Assembly: GCA_033064195.1 (NCBI GenBank)
Contig: JARBJD010000328.1
Location: 1-64,000, forward strand
Reading direction: 5' to 3'
DNA: 64,000 nt
Source of the DNA: Blattamonas nauphoetae
Lineage: Eukaryota > Preaxostyla > Oxymonadida
Shown: in pieces, positions 21,119-31,745 of the stretch
Position numbering within the stretch: position 1 is the stretch's first letter
How the letters are laid out: the number at the start of each line of letters is the position of its first letter
Program-made: the position numbers and the translations under genes
The notes under the pieces: generated by a model
Database searches by the model: none
What the model saw: only the letters and a program-made list of their open reading frames with translations
What the model was told of the DNA's origin: nothing

Positions 21119-23226
21119 CAAAGAAATCGAAGAACCTTCATCAACCGAAAATGCTGTGTTGTTGAGCTCTGAGAATGAGAGTTCAAGAGAATTCAATGAA
21201 AGAGAAGCGTTGAGAAGACAACAGAAAGACGCGTTGTTTGGTTGTGTGAAGTTGAGTCGTGATTGAGTAGGCAGAGTCACACTCACAGACACATTTCTGA
21301 GTGAGAATGGTGTCATCGCTTCGGTGTATTTGAAATCTGTGATGATGGCTGTGTGGACATTGTTGTGGAGACGAGAGCCGAGGAGAGATTGAAGTGTGAG
21401 TTCAGACAGACGAGCTTCACAGAACATGTTTGGAGTGGACCACGCGAGTGGCATGTTGAATCATTTCGGAGAAAAGTGGAGAGTGTGAGGCGGAGGAACG
21501 TGTGGATGGGAATCATTGATGAGGAAAGGGAGTGTGGAGAAGGATTCAATGCTGTGAAGTTGAGAGTTCGTTGCTCGTCTGAGAATCCTTTCAGAACAAC
21601 ATCGTCTCCCTTCGCTTCCTCGTTCAGTTCCGATCCCGCTGGGTTTTCATCAAATTTGCATCCTTCCATTTCAACTCGGCTTGTTGTGTCGTTTGACACA
21701 ATGTCAATCGCTCCTGCTCGGCCATTCGATGAACATCCCCCAAATTTGCAGAATGTGATCAAAATCAAGCCACTCATGTTTGCATCCACACAACTCCCAC
21801 TTTGCACAGATCCATTGACTGATTCTGTGTGAGTGCGAGAGATGGTCAAGAAGAGCGTGTCTGACAGTGACATCGATCCAGTTCCAGACACAACAATCAA
21901 CGCAGTCGAACCAGCGATGGATGAGAAACGAGAATGTGAGAAGCGAGTCGTTCCAGCTGACAAGCTGAACAACTCCTTCGGTCGATTCTGTTTCTCACGA
22001 ACCACAACGTTCTTCACTGAAAGGAGTCCATCTTCCTTCATTGTGACAAGTGGAGAAGAAAGTGAGGAGGGAACGAGAGTCATCGAGCGAAGTGTCAGAT
22101 TGGCACCAGCCCCCACTTCGAGTTCTGCTGTCAACAGTGTTGTGTGAGGACGAGGCGATTCGTCAAGCGTCACGTGCACAGATTCTGTTCCACTTCCGAC
22201 AATCTCGACGTCTGTTTGGATTGACAGGATTCCGTTTTCGGTGAATGACCCATCGGAGAGTAAGAGGAGTGTCGAACTGTCTGCCTCGAGTAATTGGATT
22301 GTTGGCCAAAGTGTGTCCATCGTTTCGATCGGATTTCCATTCTCATCTGTCCCCGCCTCCAGCTTGATTTCAGTCTTCGCTGTTGGAGTCTGAATGACGT
22401 TGAAGAGAGGACAGACTGTGAACGTCCTCCAGTCAATTGTCACACTGATCTCCCGATTTGACGTGCAGCCAACAACTGAAGATGTGTTGAGCAGCGAGGG
22501 GCTGGCTTTGGAGAACAAGATATCAGTCTTATGTGACGTTGCGAGATCAAAACGACAGTCTTCCAAAAGAACTGACCCATTCGTTTTGATGGCAAACATA
22601 CTCGATGAAATTCCAGTGAGGTTGGCGAACATGCACGAATAAGCTTGGAATGCAGTGTCTGTGAGAGAGAACGGAGAGGAAGATGAGCCTGTTGTTTTGC
22701 ACTCTTTCACTGAACATGCGTCCATTGTGAGCGAGACGGAGTTTGAACAGACGATCAATCCGTTTCTGGTTTCACATTCATCGAACAGGCAGCTTTGGAA
22801 GATCACGAAACAAGGTCCGGCAATCCTGAGGAGTTCATTCGTGGATGTATTGGGAAATGTGTGGAAGACAGTTCCGACAAAAAGAAAGTCGGGTGAGTTG
22901 TTGTTTGAGCTCATTCCGAACCTGTTCAGAGTGCAGTCGACGATGAGGAGGGGGTCCTCCCGTGTGACAACACCAGAATCGACCTTGAGTGAACCATGGA
23001 CAATAGCTGATCGAGACACCACGATGGGTTTGACACCTGAGACAGCTTTGAGTGAGAAGGATGAGCTTGTGTTGACAATTTGAGTGTCGGAGATGCTTAA
23101 TCCGCCTGACCCGAATGCACATTCGACAAGGTGGAGAAAATTGCCTCGTGATTGTCCGTCTCCTTCAAGACGGCAGTTCGAAATGATGAGAGGCGAGGAA
23201 GTGTCTTCTAGAAGTTGGATGGAGAT

Positions 23227-23234
23227 GAATCCTC
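23227..23234 (+). repeat. Target-site duplication, left (8 bp)
   Basis: GAATCCTC, repeated at 24110-24117. Confidence 0.8.
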
Positions 23235-24109
23235 GGCATGGGTTCAGTATATATGGGGCGGTTTAGAATGTATGGGTTTTTAGATTATTGAGCGATCAAC
23301 TCTGATGTTCCTATCCAACTTTCTCCATGCGCTTTCATCATCCCTTTAACATCATTGTTCACCATTTCGTGACCAACAACATGTTATTTCATTCAAAAAC
23401 GACTATTTTGAAAAATGGCGAGATGAATACAACTATCCAATGTGATTCCCCCAATTTCTCAAAAAGGACGCTAAATCGTGATAAAAGGTTGTTAGTTGAT
23501 GAGAATCAGGATTGAGAAGTAGTAGAGTGAAATTTCTGATGAAAACATGGAGTTCAAATAAAACATAACAAATGTTGCGAGTAACGTCACGAGATGTGCC
23601 AAACTTTCAGTTCCTGCTCTAAAGTGTCTCCGTACGAAGGTACTGAAGTTGTTCCAATGATGTCCTAAAACTGGAGACAAAAGGTGTTAAGGATCGAGGT
23701 CGAAAACACGATCGTCAGTGTGGAGTGAAATGATGTCACATTCTGTTTTGAAGTTCAGAACCGTGAGCAGGTTGGCAATTCTGATCCAAAGATGATTAAC
23801 AGTGTGATCACTCGTTTGATGAAAAACGATGGTCTTTCGAATAATGTTATGGGCATGATCTATCAAGTCCGATGAATTGTTCCTTGAATCGAAGAATTAA
23901 TCATCTGACCTCGTCTCCATCACATTACCAAACAAATTTCTCAACAACTTTTTCGAAAATCCGAAATTTGAAGAGAGTGAGAGGTAAACCCATTCATTCT
24001 TTCGTTTCCCATACATACTAAACCCCTCCCCATACATACTAAACTCCCCATACATACTAAACACCTTCCCATACATACTTTACCTTCCCATACATACTAA
24101 ACTCATGCC
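23235..24109. mobile_element. 875-bp TIR element with 8-bp target duplication (hAT-like, non-autonomous)
   Basis: Left end GGCATGGGTTCAGTATATAT; right end, reverse complemented, GGCATGAGTTTAGTATGTAT. The right arm contains five copies of the CCATACATACTAAAC word (about 24005-24105). The 8-bp duplication GAATCCTC fits hAT elements. The interior shows no transposase. Removing the element plus one duplication joins gene 1 in frame (THGG-type text to FISIQLLED on the minus strand), which supports the boundaries. Confidence 0.85.
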
Positions 24110-24117
24110 GAATCCTC
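24110..24117 (+). repeat. Target-site duplication, right (8 bp)
   Basis: GAATCCTC, identical to 23227-23234. Confidence 0.8.
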
Positions 24118-24171
24118 CATGGTAAGTTGGTTTCTTCTCCCCGGACAGAGTGAAGTTGGATGCTACAATTG
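24118..24171 (-). pseudogene. Gene 1, 54-bp segment between two transposons
   Basis: Reads ASNFTLSGEKKPTYHGG on the minus strand. It is in frame with 27605 upstream (TLASPSIV, across the 3.4-kb element) and with 23234 downstream (FISIQLLE, across the 875-bp element) once each element and one target duplication are removed. Confidence 0.8.
24163..24171 (+). repeat. Target-site duplication, left (9 bp)
   Basis: CTACAATTG, repeated at 27596-27604. Confidence 0.85.
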
Positions 24172-24339
24172 GGGTAGGTCTAGACTCAGATCTGACTTTT
24201 CTGTCTTAATTTTTCACAATAGAACATCTAATATCAAAATAAGTGACGTGATAATCGAAGAAGGTGTTGGTAACCTCGTTTTTTTGAAATGTTGCAGTAA
24301 AGTGAAATCAGAGTTGATCTCACCTATGAAAGAATAACA

Positions 24340-25102
24340 CTGGCACTGAGGTGATGACAATGTCTCTCATGGTTCTTAAAACGAAAGAGTCAGCCGGGAG
24401 AATGATGTTCCACTCCGAATACACCTTTTCCCGTCTTCTTCTTTCCTCTCTGCGCTGCTCTCTCTGCCTCTCTCCCTCTTCTTCATCGTAGCTCGATCGA
24501 TGTCGCCTCTCTTCGCTCATTCGGCCATAACTGTACTCTTCTTCGTCCACAGCACGTCGTCTCTTCCTCTCCTCCCTTTCCTGCTGTCCTTCTCGTCTCT
24601 CTCTTCTCTCATATCCGTCTTCTCTTCCATCATCTTCGAATCGACGTCAGTGGGCTGGCCTGTCTAGTCTTTCGATGCGTTCGTTCCATTCATCGTCTCT
24701 TTCCCTCTCTCTGCGTAACGAACCTCGTGGTCTACTGTGTCCCCGTTCTTCCCCTCTTCGATTCCCTCCCTGTCCACTTCTTCCACTCCACATTCTCCTT
24801 CCTCTCCTTCCACCCTGACTCCCTCCCGTTCGACTGCTCGCTGCTGTTCGCGGTCTTCCCCTCGAACCGCCCATTCCTCCCCTCCCTCTCGACCCACTCA
24901 ACCAAAACTCTCTCGCCAACGACTCGTTCTCCCTTCTCACAATCTCTTCTCGTATCTCCAACACTTTCATCTCCTCCCTCGTCCGTTCCGCAGCCATGTT
25001 CTGTTTGATGTTCTTTCTGAACATGGCCGTGTCGATGATTGGACATTGCTTGTCTTTGATGGCTGAATACGGACGAAGTGGTTTTTCAAAAATTGGTGTC
25101 AC
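24340..25102 (-). pseudogene. Charged Arg/Glu/Gly-rich cargo segment inside the 3.4-kb element
   Basis: The minus frame 24647-25102 begins with ordinary-looking protein (IFEKPLRPYSAIKDKQCPII, then MFRKNIKQNMAAERTREEMK) and continues into an Arg/Gly/Ser-rich tail. A second frame at 24320-24550 is a Glu/Arg helix (EEGERQREQRREERRRREK). The composition recalls RNA-binding or coiled-coil host proteins. No family can be named. Frame changes between the pieces indicate introns or decay. Confidence 0.4.
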
Positions 25103-25241
25103 TTTGTTGTCCTATTTAGCTTCTCTTGTTTTTGTTCTGTTTTTCCAACTTCTCCAGTTCTTTCTCTTTTTTTTCGTTTGGGGTCGGTCGGAAAGACGAT
25201 ATACTCGTTCACGTGCTTCCCTCTCCTTCGCTCTTCTCGCA

Positions 25242-25886
25242 TCAGATCTTCTTGCGCTCTTTTCTGTCGCCGAAGCTCGGCCAGTTTTGCTTCCATTTCT
25301 CGTCGACACACTCACTCTTCCTCTTCCTGTCTCTATTGATCCTCCTCCGCTTGAAGTCTCTCCTCTTCTTGTCGAAGTCGTTCTTCCTCCTTTTCCATTT
25401 CTTCTTACTCCTCAGCCTTCTCCCTCGCCAATCTCTCCTCTTCCTCTTTTCGTTGTCCTTCCTCCTCTCTTCTTTGTTCTTCTGCTTCTCTCTCCCATTC
25501 TTCTTCTTCCCTTTCTTCTTCTTTTTCTTCGAACTATCACTCGACGACGAACTCGACGACGAGCTTGAACTCGAATCTGGATCGGCGTTGGTGGCCTTCT
25601 TCTCCCTCTTCCGTTTCGTCCCGTCCTTCTTCCTCCTATTCGTCCCCTCCTTCTTCTGATTCGTGATAGGAATGTTCCGAACCGAACATGTCTTCATCTT
25701 CGTATCCAAATTGCTGATTCGGTGTCGCTTCCCCTTCTTCCACTTTTTCCTCATCATCTTCTTCAACCACAGCTTCTTTGTCGTTTTCTTGCTCATTTTC
25801 GCATGATTCTTCCTTTTCAGCGTCAGAATTGGATTCGAAATCTGTTCCGCGCACCGATCCTTCTTCTCCACCTCCTGTTTCCCCAC
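25242..25886 (-). pseudogene. Lys/Arg-rich cargo segment with poly-Ser run
   Basis: Continuous minus-strand frame with a Ser run of about 12 (about 25520-25560) followed by Lys/Arg-rich helix text (KKKKKKGKKKNGREKQKNKE). The N-terminal end of the frame overlaps the acidic segment at 25636-26328 in another phase; the acidic frame is more protein-like there. Probably the basic continuation of the same captured gene after a frame change near 25650. Confidence 0.4.
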
Positions 25887-26328
25887 ATGTTCGTGTTTTC
25901 ACAATTTCGTCCTCATTTTCGTTTGTTTCCGAGTAGTGCTTTGATTCCTTGTCCGACTGAGGTTCAAGGCTGTCTTCTTTCTCCTCTTCGAATTCCTGCT
26001 GGTCTTCAAACTCTTTCTCCTGTCTATCATGTTCTTCGCGTTTTTCTTCTTCTAATACTTCCACATTTTCTTCCGAAGAGCGCGATTTCCGAGATTCGGA
26101 GCTTGATCGATTTGATGACCGATAGGACTTCGAATTCCGCGACGAATAGACTGCTTTTACATTCTCCAGTGACCTGACTGAATAGATGCTGTATTCTTCT
26201 TTTTCTGCTTCTAATTCTGTCCCGTCCGCTTGTTCATCGTCTTCTAATCGATCCTCGGATTCTGCTTGGTCATCCGCTGCTTCTGCAAACTCCTCAACAT
26301 CTTCACAGTTTAGCTCATTTTCTTGCAT
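25636..26328 (-). pseudogene. Acidic Glu/Asp/Ser-rich cargo segment
   Basis: 230 codons, acidic with a Ser/Arg patch (SSRNSKSYRSSNRSSSES, about 26100-26160). Alternation of acidic and SR-rich stretches is common in nuclear or cytoskeletal host proteins but has no diagnostic fold. Upstream, 26310-26621 (DEDSGFFQNAHGEEN ... KSKTKKSKVKSKRA) and the acidic minus frame up to about 26980 look like more of the same gene. Confidence 0.4.
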
Positions 26329-27595
26329 CTTGATTTCGTCATCGTTTGATTCTTCTTTTGGGGTTCAGGCATCACATGAGCGCGTTTTGACTTCACCTTC
26401 GATTTCTTTGTCTTCGACTTGGTATTTTTTTTGAAATCGTCCGCGCCTTCAGCTTTTTTGTCATCTTCCTCCTGTAAATCTTCATGTTTCGATTCAGCTT
26501 GTTCATTTTCAGGACCGGTCGCGTCAGGATCTTCGTCGTCGTGACGTTCGTTGTCGACAGCTTCATTATTCTTGTTTTCTTCCCCATGTGCATTCTGGAA
26601 AAATCCGGAATCTTCGTCCATTCCTTCATACTGTACCTCAGCATCTCTGTCTTCGCGTTCTTATTGCTCAATTTCTTGTAGGTTGTCATCGGCATCTCCA
26701 TCGTCTTGTTCACCCTCATCTTCAACTGCCTCTTCCTGTTTGTCTTCAGGATTGTCGTTTTCTTCAACTTTTTCCATTTCGCCAGGTTGTTCATGTTCGT
26801 TTTCTTCATCTTCTTCATTCTCTCCCATGCTTCGTGTTCCATCCTTTTCGTAATCTTCTTGTTCATATTCTCCTTCGATGTCCTCATCAACCTCAATTTG
26901 TTGGTCTTCATCCCCTTCCCTTTTGTTTCCTTCGCATCGTCGCCTTTCTTGGTCGTTCTCACAATGTCGTACTGTTTTCGCTATTTTGGACGTTCTGTTT
27001 CAATTCTTCCTCGTTTCTGTAAGTAGAACTTCTCAGTTGAGAGCGGATTCGAATCCTGAGTGACCACCATCCGTCGAGGTTGTCGATTGGAGATGGACCT
27101 GACACTTCAGATGGGATATAGTGGAGTGTAGGCTCGGAGATTAAGGAAAGTGAACGTGGGAATCAGAGAAGTGAGGTGAAATGACCAAATGGAACGCATA
27201 CTTCGGTCTGGGCAGTGGAAAATGAAATGCTGGCGGTGTAGAGCAGACGGAGAGTCGGGAGGTCTATGTGTTCGGGACTCCGACGAGAAAGTTCCGGACG
27301 AATGTCTGGAAGGGTCTCTCATTGAAAGAAGCTTGAATGGGAAGGAAGTGACCGAGATCAACCCAGGATCTCATCAAAAACTTTGGACCCGGATTGGAGG
27401 AATGTCATAAAGGAAGAAGTAAATCCAAAAAATAGGAAGTGATGTGGATATTGAGGTGTTTGTTGAATAAAACGTGGTAAAGAATCGAAAAGAATGAGTT
27501 TAACGGCAGATCTGCGTGTAGACCTACAGATCTGCGCCTAGACCGATCTGCAGATCTGCGTCTAGACTTTTTCAGATCTGAGTCTAGACCTACCC

Positions 27596-27604
27596 CTACA
27601 ATTG
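27596..27604 (+). repeat. Target-site duplication, right (9 bp)
   Basis: CTACAATTG, identical to 24163-24171. Confidence 0.85.
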
Positions 27605-27851
27605 ATGGAGATGCTAGTGTGTAGTATGTTCCAACTCCACCGCCATTTTGATAGCTGTCCGATCCATTTCCCGGATACCAATCTTCGAATGAACACGACG
27701 AGACGGAGAGAGTCGAATTGATTGATTTGGAGGATGTTCCCTTCAAAAGAATGCATTCACGGACAACGTCCAATTGCGATCTTGTGATATGAACTGAGCA
27801 ATTGGAGAACGAACAATTCTGAACAGGTAGATGTGCTGAAGTTGTGGTGAC
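27605..27851 (-). pseudogene. Gene 1, middle segment between two elements
   Basis: Beta-helix strands read VQNCSFSNCSVHITRSQ ... STLSVSSCSFEDWYPGNG ... YYTLASPSIV on the minus strand. It connects in frame to 24171 after removal of the 3.4-kb element. On its 5' side it meets a foldback element at 27852; the text before and after (GGSALII ... VTTTSAHLPVQNCSF) clearly belongs together, but the exact junction is not resolved. Confidence 0.75.
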
Positions 27852-29202
27852 ATAGTGCCTCAAAAACCCGGATCCCTGTCAAAAACCCGGACTTTTTTTC
27901 CAAGATCGGTCCCACAGACAAAATTTCTCCGAACCCAAAATTTTTTGGGTCCCACTTTTTTTTTCGAAATGTTTGTCTCGACTCCAACTATCCATCGAGG
28001 TAGAAATCGAACCTCCTATTTAGGATCCCAGGACAGAGGTGCCTATTTAGGCACTTTTTTTGGCCCATTTTTTTGGCTCCAAAATAGGAGGTCCTTAACA
28101 TTTAAGCTTGGAGGAGAAAAAATTCACGATCACATTTCTCCACGCCCGTTCAAAATTTTTCTTTCTCGTTTCGTTTCTGGTGGTTTGGGATGGTTTTCTC
28201 TCGAAATGACAATTTTTTGAAAAATGAAATATCCTGGGGGACCTGGGTGAAAATTTAGGGTCAAAACTGAGTTCCCTGTATATTAAGCTTAGGATCATGA
28301 AAACTTGCTTTGATCATATCTCCACAACCAGACATAGTTTCGACATGAAGTTTTCACCAATATGGATGTTTTGTTGGATAGTGTATTTTTCTGATTTTTT
28401 TGAAAAATTCTCCCTGCGGCAGTTGAGATAATTTTGTGGGTTTTTATCCTGGGTGCAGAAGGAGAGCTGTCACTTGACTTGGGATGATGCTCCCGTCTCC
28501 AAATTCTGTTAAATTGGTGCAGACACATTCAGAATCGAATCCAAATGATCAAATTTGATAGAATCGTGCTTGGAGGGAGAGGAGTTGGGGGATTCTGAGA
28601 AAACCACGAAAACACAAAAACACCAAAATAGGAGATCTTCGAAAATTCTCAAAATTTTCTGAAAAATACACTATCCAACAAAACATCCATATTGGTGAAA
28701 ACTTCATGTCGAAACTATGTCTGGTTGTGGAGATATGATCAAAGCAAGTTTTCATGATCCTAAGCTTAATATACAGGGAACTCAGTTTTTGACCCTAAAT
28801 TTTCACCCAGGTCCCCCCAGGATATTTCATTTTTCAAAAAATTGTCATTTCGAGAGAAAACCATCCCAAACCACCAGAAACGAAACGAGAAAGAAAAATT
28901 TTGAACGGGCGTGGAGAAATGTGATCGTGAATTTTTTCTCCTCCAAGCTTAAATGTTAAGGACCTCCTATTTTGGAGCCAAAAAAATGGGCCAAAAAAAG
29001 TGCCTAAATAGGCACCTCTGTCCTGGGATCCTAAATAGGAGGTTCGATTTCTACCTCGATGGATAGTTGGAGTCGAGACAAACATTTCGAAAAAAAAAGT
29101 GGGACCCAAAAAATTTTGGGTTCGGAGAAATTTTGTCTGTGGGACCGATCTTTGGGAAAAAAGTCCGGGTTTTTGACAAAGTCCGGGTTTTTGACACACT
29201 AT
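27852..29202. mobile_element. 1.35-kb foldback element with about 545-bp inverted arms
   Basis: 27855-28400 and 28655-29200 are near-identical inverted arms around a spacer of about 250 bp. Each outer end carries two GTCAAAAACCCGGA-type words. Further landmarks in both arms are CCTATTTAGGATCCCAGGAC and TAGTTTCGACATGAAGTTTT. No ORF has coding character. The flanking host text gives only a 2-4 bp possible duplication (TA or TAT), which would fit a Tc1/mariner-type or a foldback element. It interrupts gene 1. Confidence 0.85.
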
Positions 29203-30312
29203 AATCAACGCGGATCCACCATCATGCCATTCGCTTGTGTTGTAAATCATGTTCTTGAACTTACAGTGTTCGAAGTTTGTTATGGTTGTGATGATCTGTC
29301 GATTGACGTTGCCAGTCTCATTACTTCCATCGTAAGTTTCGTGTTCGAAGACAGCGTTGGATGAGAGTGGAGAAGGATGGCGCTGAGAGGAGGAAGGGCG
29401 CTCCTTGCTTGTCGTTCTGCACCACATGAATGTCGTGTTTGAGCACAGCACGCTCCCTCCGCTGTTCATGTCCCGCACTGTCGATCCGCTCAGATGGTTG
29501 TTGCTCCCCCAAACCGAACTCCCAATCATTTGTTGGCGAAACGAAGGCGAGGTGGATGGGACAGAATCAGGAAGCGACGAAGCATTCCAAAACGAAATTC
29601 CGACGAATGCCGTCGTGATTCCTGAAAATCCCAAAAATCCCGTTCCGTCCGCACCTTCCCCCACTCCAATCCCATCTTGTCCAACGATCTGTTGGTTCTC
29701 CACTTTGGTGTTCAATATCGACATAAACATCTTTTCATGTCCCTCCAATCTTCGAGCATCGGACAAAACTGCCCCAATTCGGCCTGATTGTGAGTGGATC
29801 ACACAGTTCGTGAGCGTGATTGAAGTGTCCAAGTTAGAGTATTTCTCCATCCTCTCAAGTCTCATCAATGGTCTCCAGCCACTTCGAATGAACTCTATGT
29901 GCGATGTGTGAATAACAGATGAACAAACCGAGGCGAACAGCACTTCTGAGTTTGTCGTTTCGTGATCGAGTTCCATTCTCACTTGGGAGATGGATAATGA
30001 TGCATTTTTGACAGCAAACAGGCGAGATTGATTGATGTGTGTCTGTGATCTCGGTCGAAAATGTAATAGATGTTCATTGGAAATTTGTGGCTCGAGAATG
30101 ATTGTTGTGTCGGTCTGTCCATTCAACGATAGACATGATGACATCACCTCAAAATTCAAGCATGCCACTTTGACATTCGGCAGTTGGAGGACATCATCAA
30201 CCACATGATAATTGTCCTTTCGAGCGAATGGCTGAAGAAAATCAGTGAGTCGCACAGTCCCAGAGGGAGGCGAAACGCCTGATATCAACAGAAAAATGAG
30301 TAGCATGTACAT
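29203..30312 (-). pseudogene. Gene 1, 5' segment with signal peptide
   Basis: The ATG at 30312 opens a signal peptide (MYMLLIFLLISGVSPPSG). The frame is open for 72 codons further upstream, but that part lacks coding character, so 30312 is preferred. About 370 residues follow: an N-terminal domain (NYHVVDDVLQLPNVKVACLN) and Ser/Asn-rich beta-helix strands (LFAVKNASLSISQVRME, ITLTNCVIHSQSGRIGAVLS). The product would be secreted or cell-surface. The segment ends in GGSALII, where the foldback element enters. An ORF-finder would read on into that element; residues after GGSALII are not gene 1. In other members of this array the protein ends with a membrane span and pseudokinase. Confidence 0.75.
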
Positions 30313-30541
30313 GGAGGGAGTTCGAATGATTGGGAAGGGGATTTGAGCCTCCGCAAAGGAATGGGTATGTTTGAAACAGAGTATGGTTTGATCATGGTTG
30401 ATGGAAACAATGATGTCCAACGAGTGAATCATGTCCTGAAGAGTGTCAAAACAATAGGTAGCCTCCGCTAGGGTGTGAAGGCCTGTTTTAACATTTAACG
30501 TTGCCTGTAGTGAGCGGATATTCAGCAATCACGACTTCTTG

Positions 30542-30969
30542 AATTGTGAGAAAATTTTTGAAAACTTGGGAGCGTACCCCAGCTCGTAAAAACGAAGTAT
30601 CTCAGTTTTTTTGTGAACTTTGTGAATGAGGAGGACTCTGACGACATACATCTGTGATTTTTTCGGATAGAACATAGTTCAAAAAAAGTGGTGAAAATTA
30701 GATCTAGGTGACAAAACTGATTTCTATTAGAAACTTTCAACATATTGTTCCTTTTTATTCAGAATAGATCCACCGATCGCTCAATAAAATGACTAGAGTG
30801 TGAGAAAATGAGTAGAGAAAAAAGTGCGGTATTTCCTCTATAGGCACCAAATCAAGTCATCAACCACAGAATGACGCTCATTCACAACTAATTATCCACC
30901 AGACGAAAGTTTTTTTATAAGTGGTACGGGGGCTTGCTGTCCCAAGTTTTCAAAAATTTTCTCACAATT
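30542..30969. mobile_element. 428-bp MITE upstream of gene 1
   Basis: 30-bp terminal inverted repeats: AATTGTGAGAAAATTTTTGA... at 30542-30571 and its complement at 30940-30969, identical by eye. No ORF. It lies about 230 bp upstream of the gene 1 start. Target duplication not resolved. Confidence 0.75.
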
Positions 30970-31014
30970 AGTGACGGAAGTATACTTTGGAAAAATGAGA
31001 TCCATTCATGGAAA

Positions 31015-31745
31015 ATGTGATGTGGTAAAGTGGGTGTGTGTCGTGAAGAGCGAAATGAATGAGTGAGGTCACACCAAGGAATATCCTTGTCAGAATCTCG
31101 TCCAACGGCGATCTGTCAAACACAGATCGCCGAAAGAAGAATACGAAGAAGTGATGGTCACGACAGAAACGATGAAAACCCGACATGGGAAATGAGAGTC
31201 GATGAAGGACGTGACATGAGAAGTGTCAAAGCGATGTGAAAACAAGAGTGTGAAGTGAGAAGGAAGAAGGGGTGGGGTGAAAGATAAAAGATGGTAATAG
31301 ATTTGAACACAAGACCTGCACGGGATGACCATTCCAGTGATGAGCGATGGAGAACGATGGTGATTGAAATGTGACTGTCCTGGAAGATGTGGGGAAGGAA
31401 AATAGTGATTGCAGTTGTGACATCGGATCATTGTGAAAGTCCCCATTCCAGAAAAGTGCATTGTGACTGTTTAGTGAGGTTGATTGTGTTGTTCGGTGAT
31501 TCGTTTGTCGTTTGGTGTATTGAAGTGATGAGCAGAAAGAATCACAGGAGTAGCGATCTTTCTTCCGTTCGTTTCTCGTCTCAAGCGAGTCGAGAGTGGT
31601 TCGGTGTTATAAGATGAAATGATCATTGTGGGTGATAAGAGAAAATGATGATTGTGAGTGAGATGTGATTAAAAAACGATAATGGCGTGAGATGGTGTTT
31701 GTGAGGTTAAGTGATGAGGGTTTGAGATGATGCAAAGGAAGAGTG
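31015..31745. repeat. Duplicated intergenic block, copy next to gene 2
   Basis: Non-coding text between the gene 2 stop and the gene 1 upstream region. It matches 49731-50381 in the same orientation with high identity (for example GAGCGAAATGAATGA, CTTGTCAGAATCTCGTCCA, GAAAGAAGAATACGAAGAAG). In both places it lies directly 3' of a kinase-tail gene, so it was duplicated together with the genes. Confidence 0.75.

Larger units (their letters stand above)
20174..23234 (-). pseudogene. Gene 1, large 3' segment: beta-helix surface protein
   Basis: About 1,000 codons of Ser/Thr/Asn-rich right-handed beta-helix text, with strands such as FQSCLFDECETRNGLIVCSN, GSMSLSDTLFLTISRT, CKFGGCSSNGRAGAI and GRGGVIYVKGTTTAKTPL. 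The segment carries on from 24118 across a transposon: removing the element and one 8-bp duplication restores the frame. Within the segment there are two frame changes: one near 21420-21530, and one caused by a 29-bp tandem duplication at 21061-21118. It ends at a spacer motif (SGTDNTSC ... SACKTLTYYD) beyond which no coding text can be followed. No membrane span or kinase tail was found, so the gene is truncated or broken 3'. Confidence 0.75.
24172..27595. mobile_element. 3.4-kb TIR element carrying charged, gene-like cargo (MULE-like)
   Basis: Ends are perfect inverted repeats for 24 bp (GGGTAGGTCTAGACTCAGAT and four more bases), flanked by the 9-bp duplication CTACAATTG. Beyond the right TIR lies an array of CGCAGATCTG words. 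Removal with one duplication joins gene 1 exactly in frame. No transposase motif is visible. The interior (about 24340-27020) encodes long Glu/Lys/Arg/Ser-rich text on the minus strand in changing frames, unlike the neighbouring beta-helix genes. It resembles a Pack-MULE: a transposon that has picked up host gene sequence (inference). Confidence 0.8.

Noticed and set aside
24005-24105. CCATACATACTAAAC tandem words as a minisatellite or CRISPR-like array
   Set aside because: The copies are unevenly spaced with no unique spacers and form the right terminal arm of the 875-bp element, with a diverged match at the left end.
24727-27063. Plus-strand Leu/Phe/Ser-rich ORFs that look like membrane proteins
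   Set aside because: They are complements of Glu/Lys codons in the charged minus-strand cargo of the 3.4-kb element.
28834-29202. C-terminal part of the 564-codon ORF at the 5' segment of gene 1
   Set aside because: It is read-through into the foldback element; the same residues appear in the other arm at 27855-28220.
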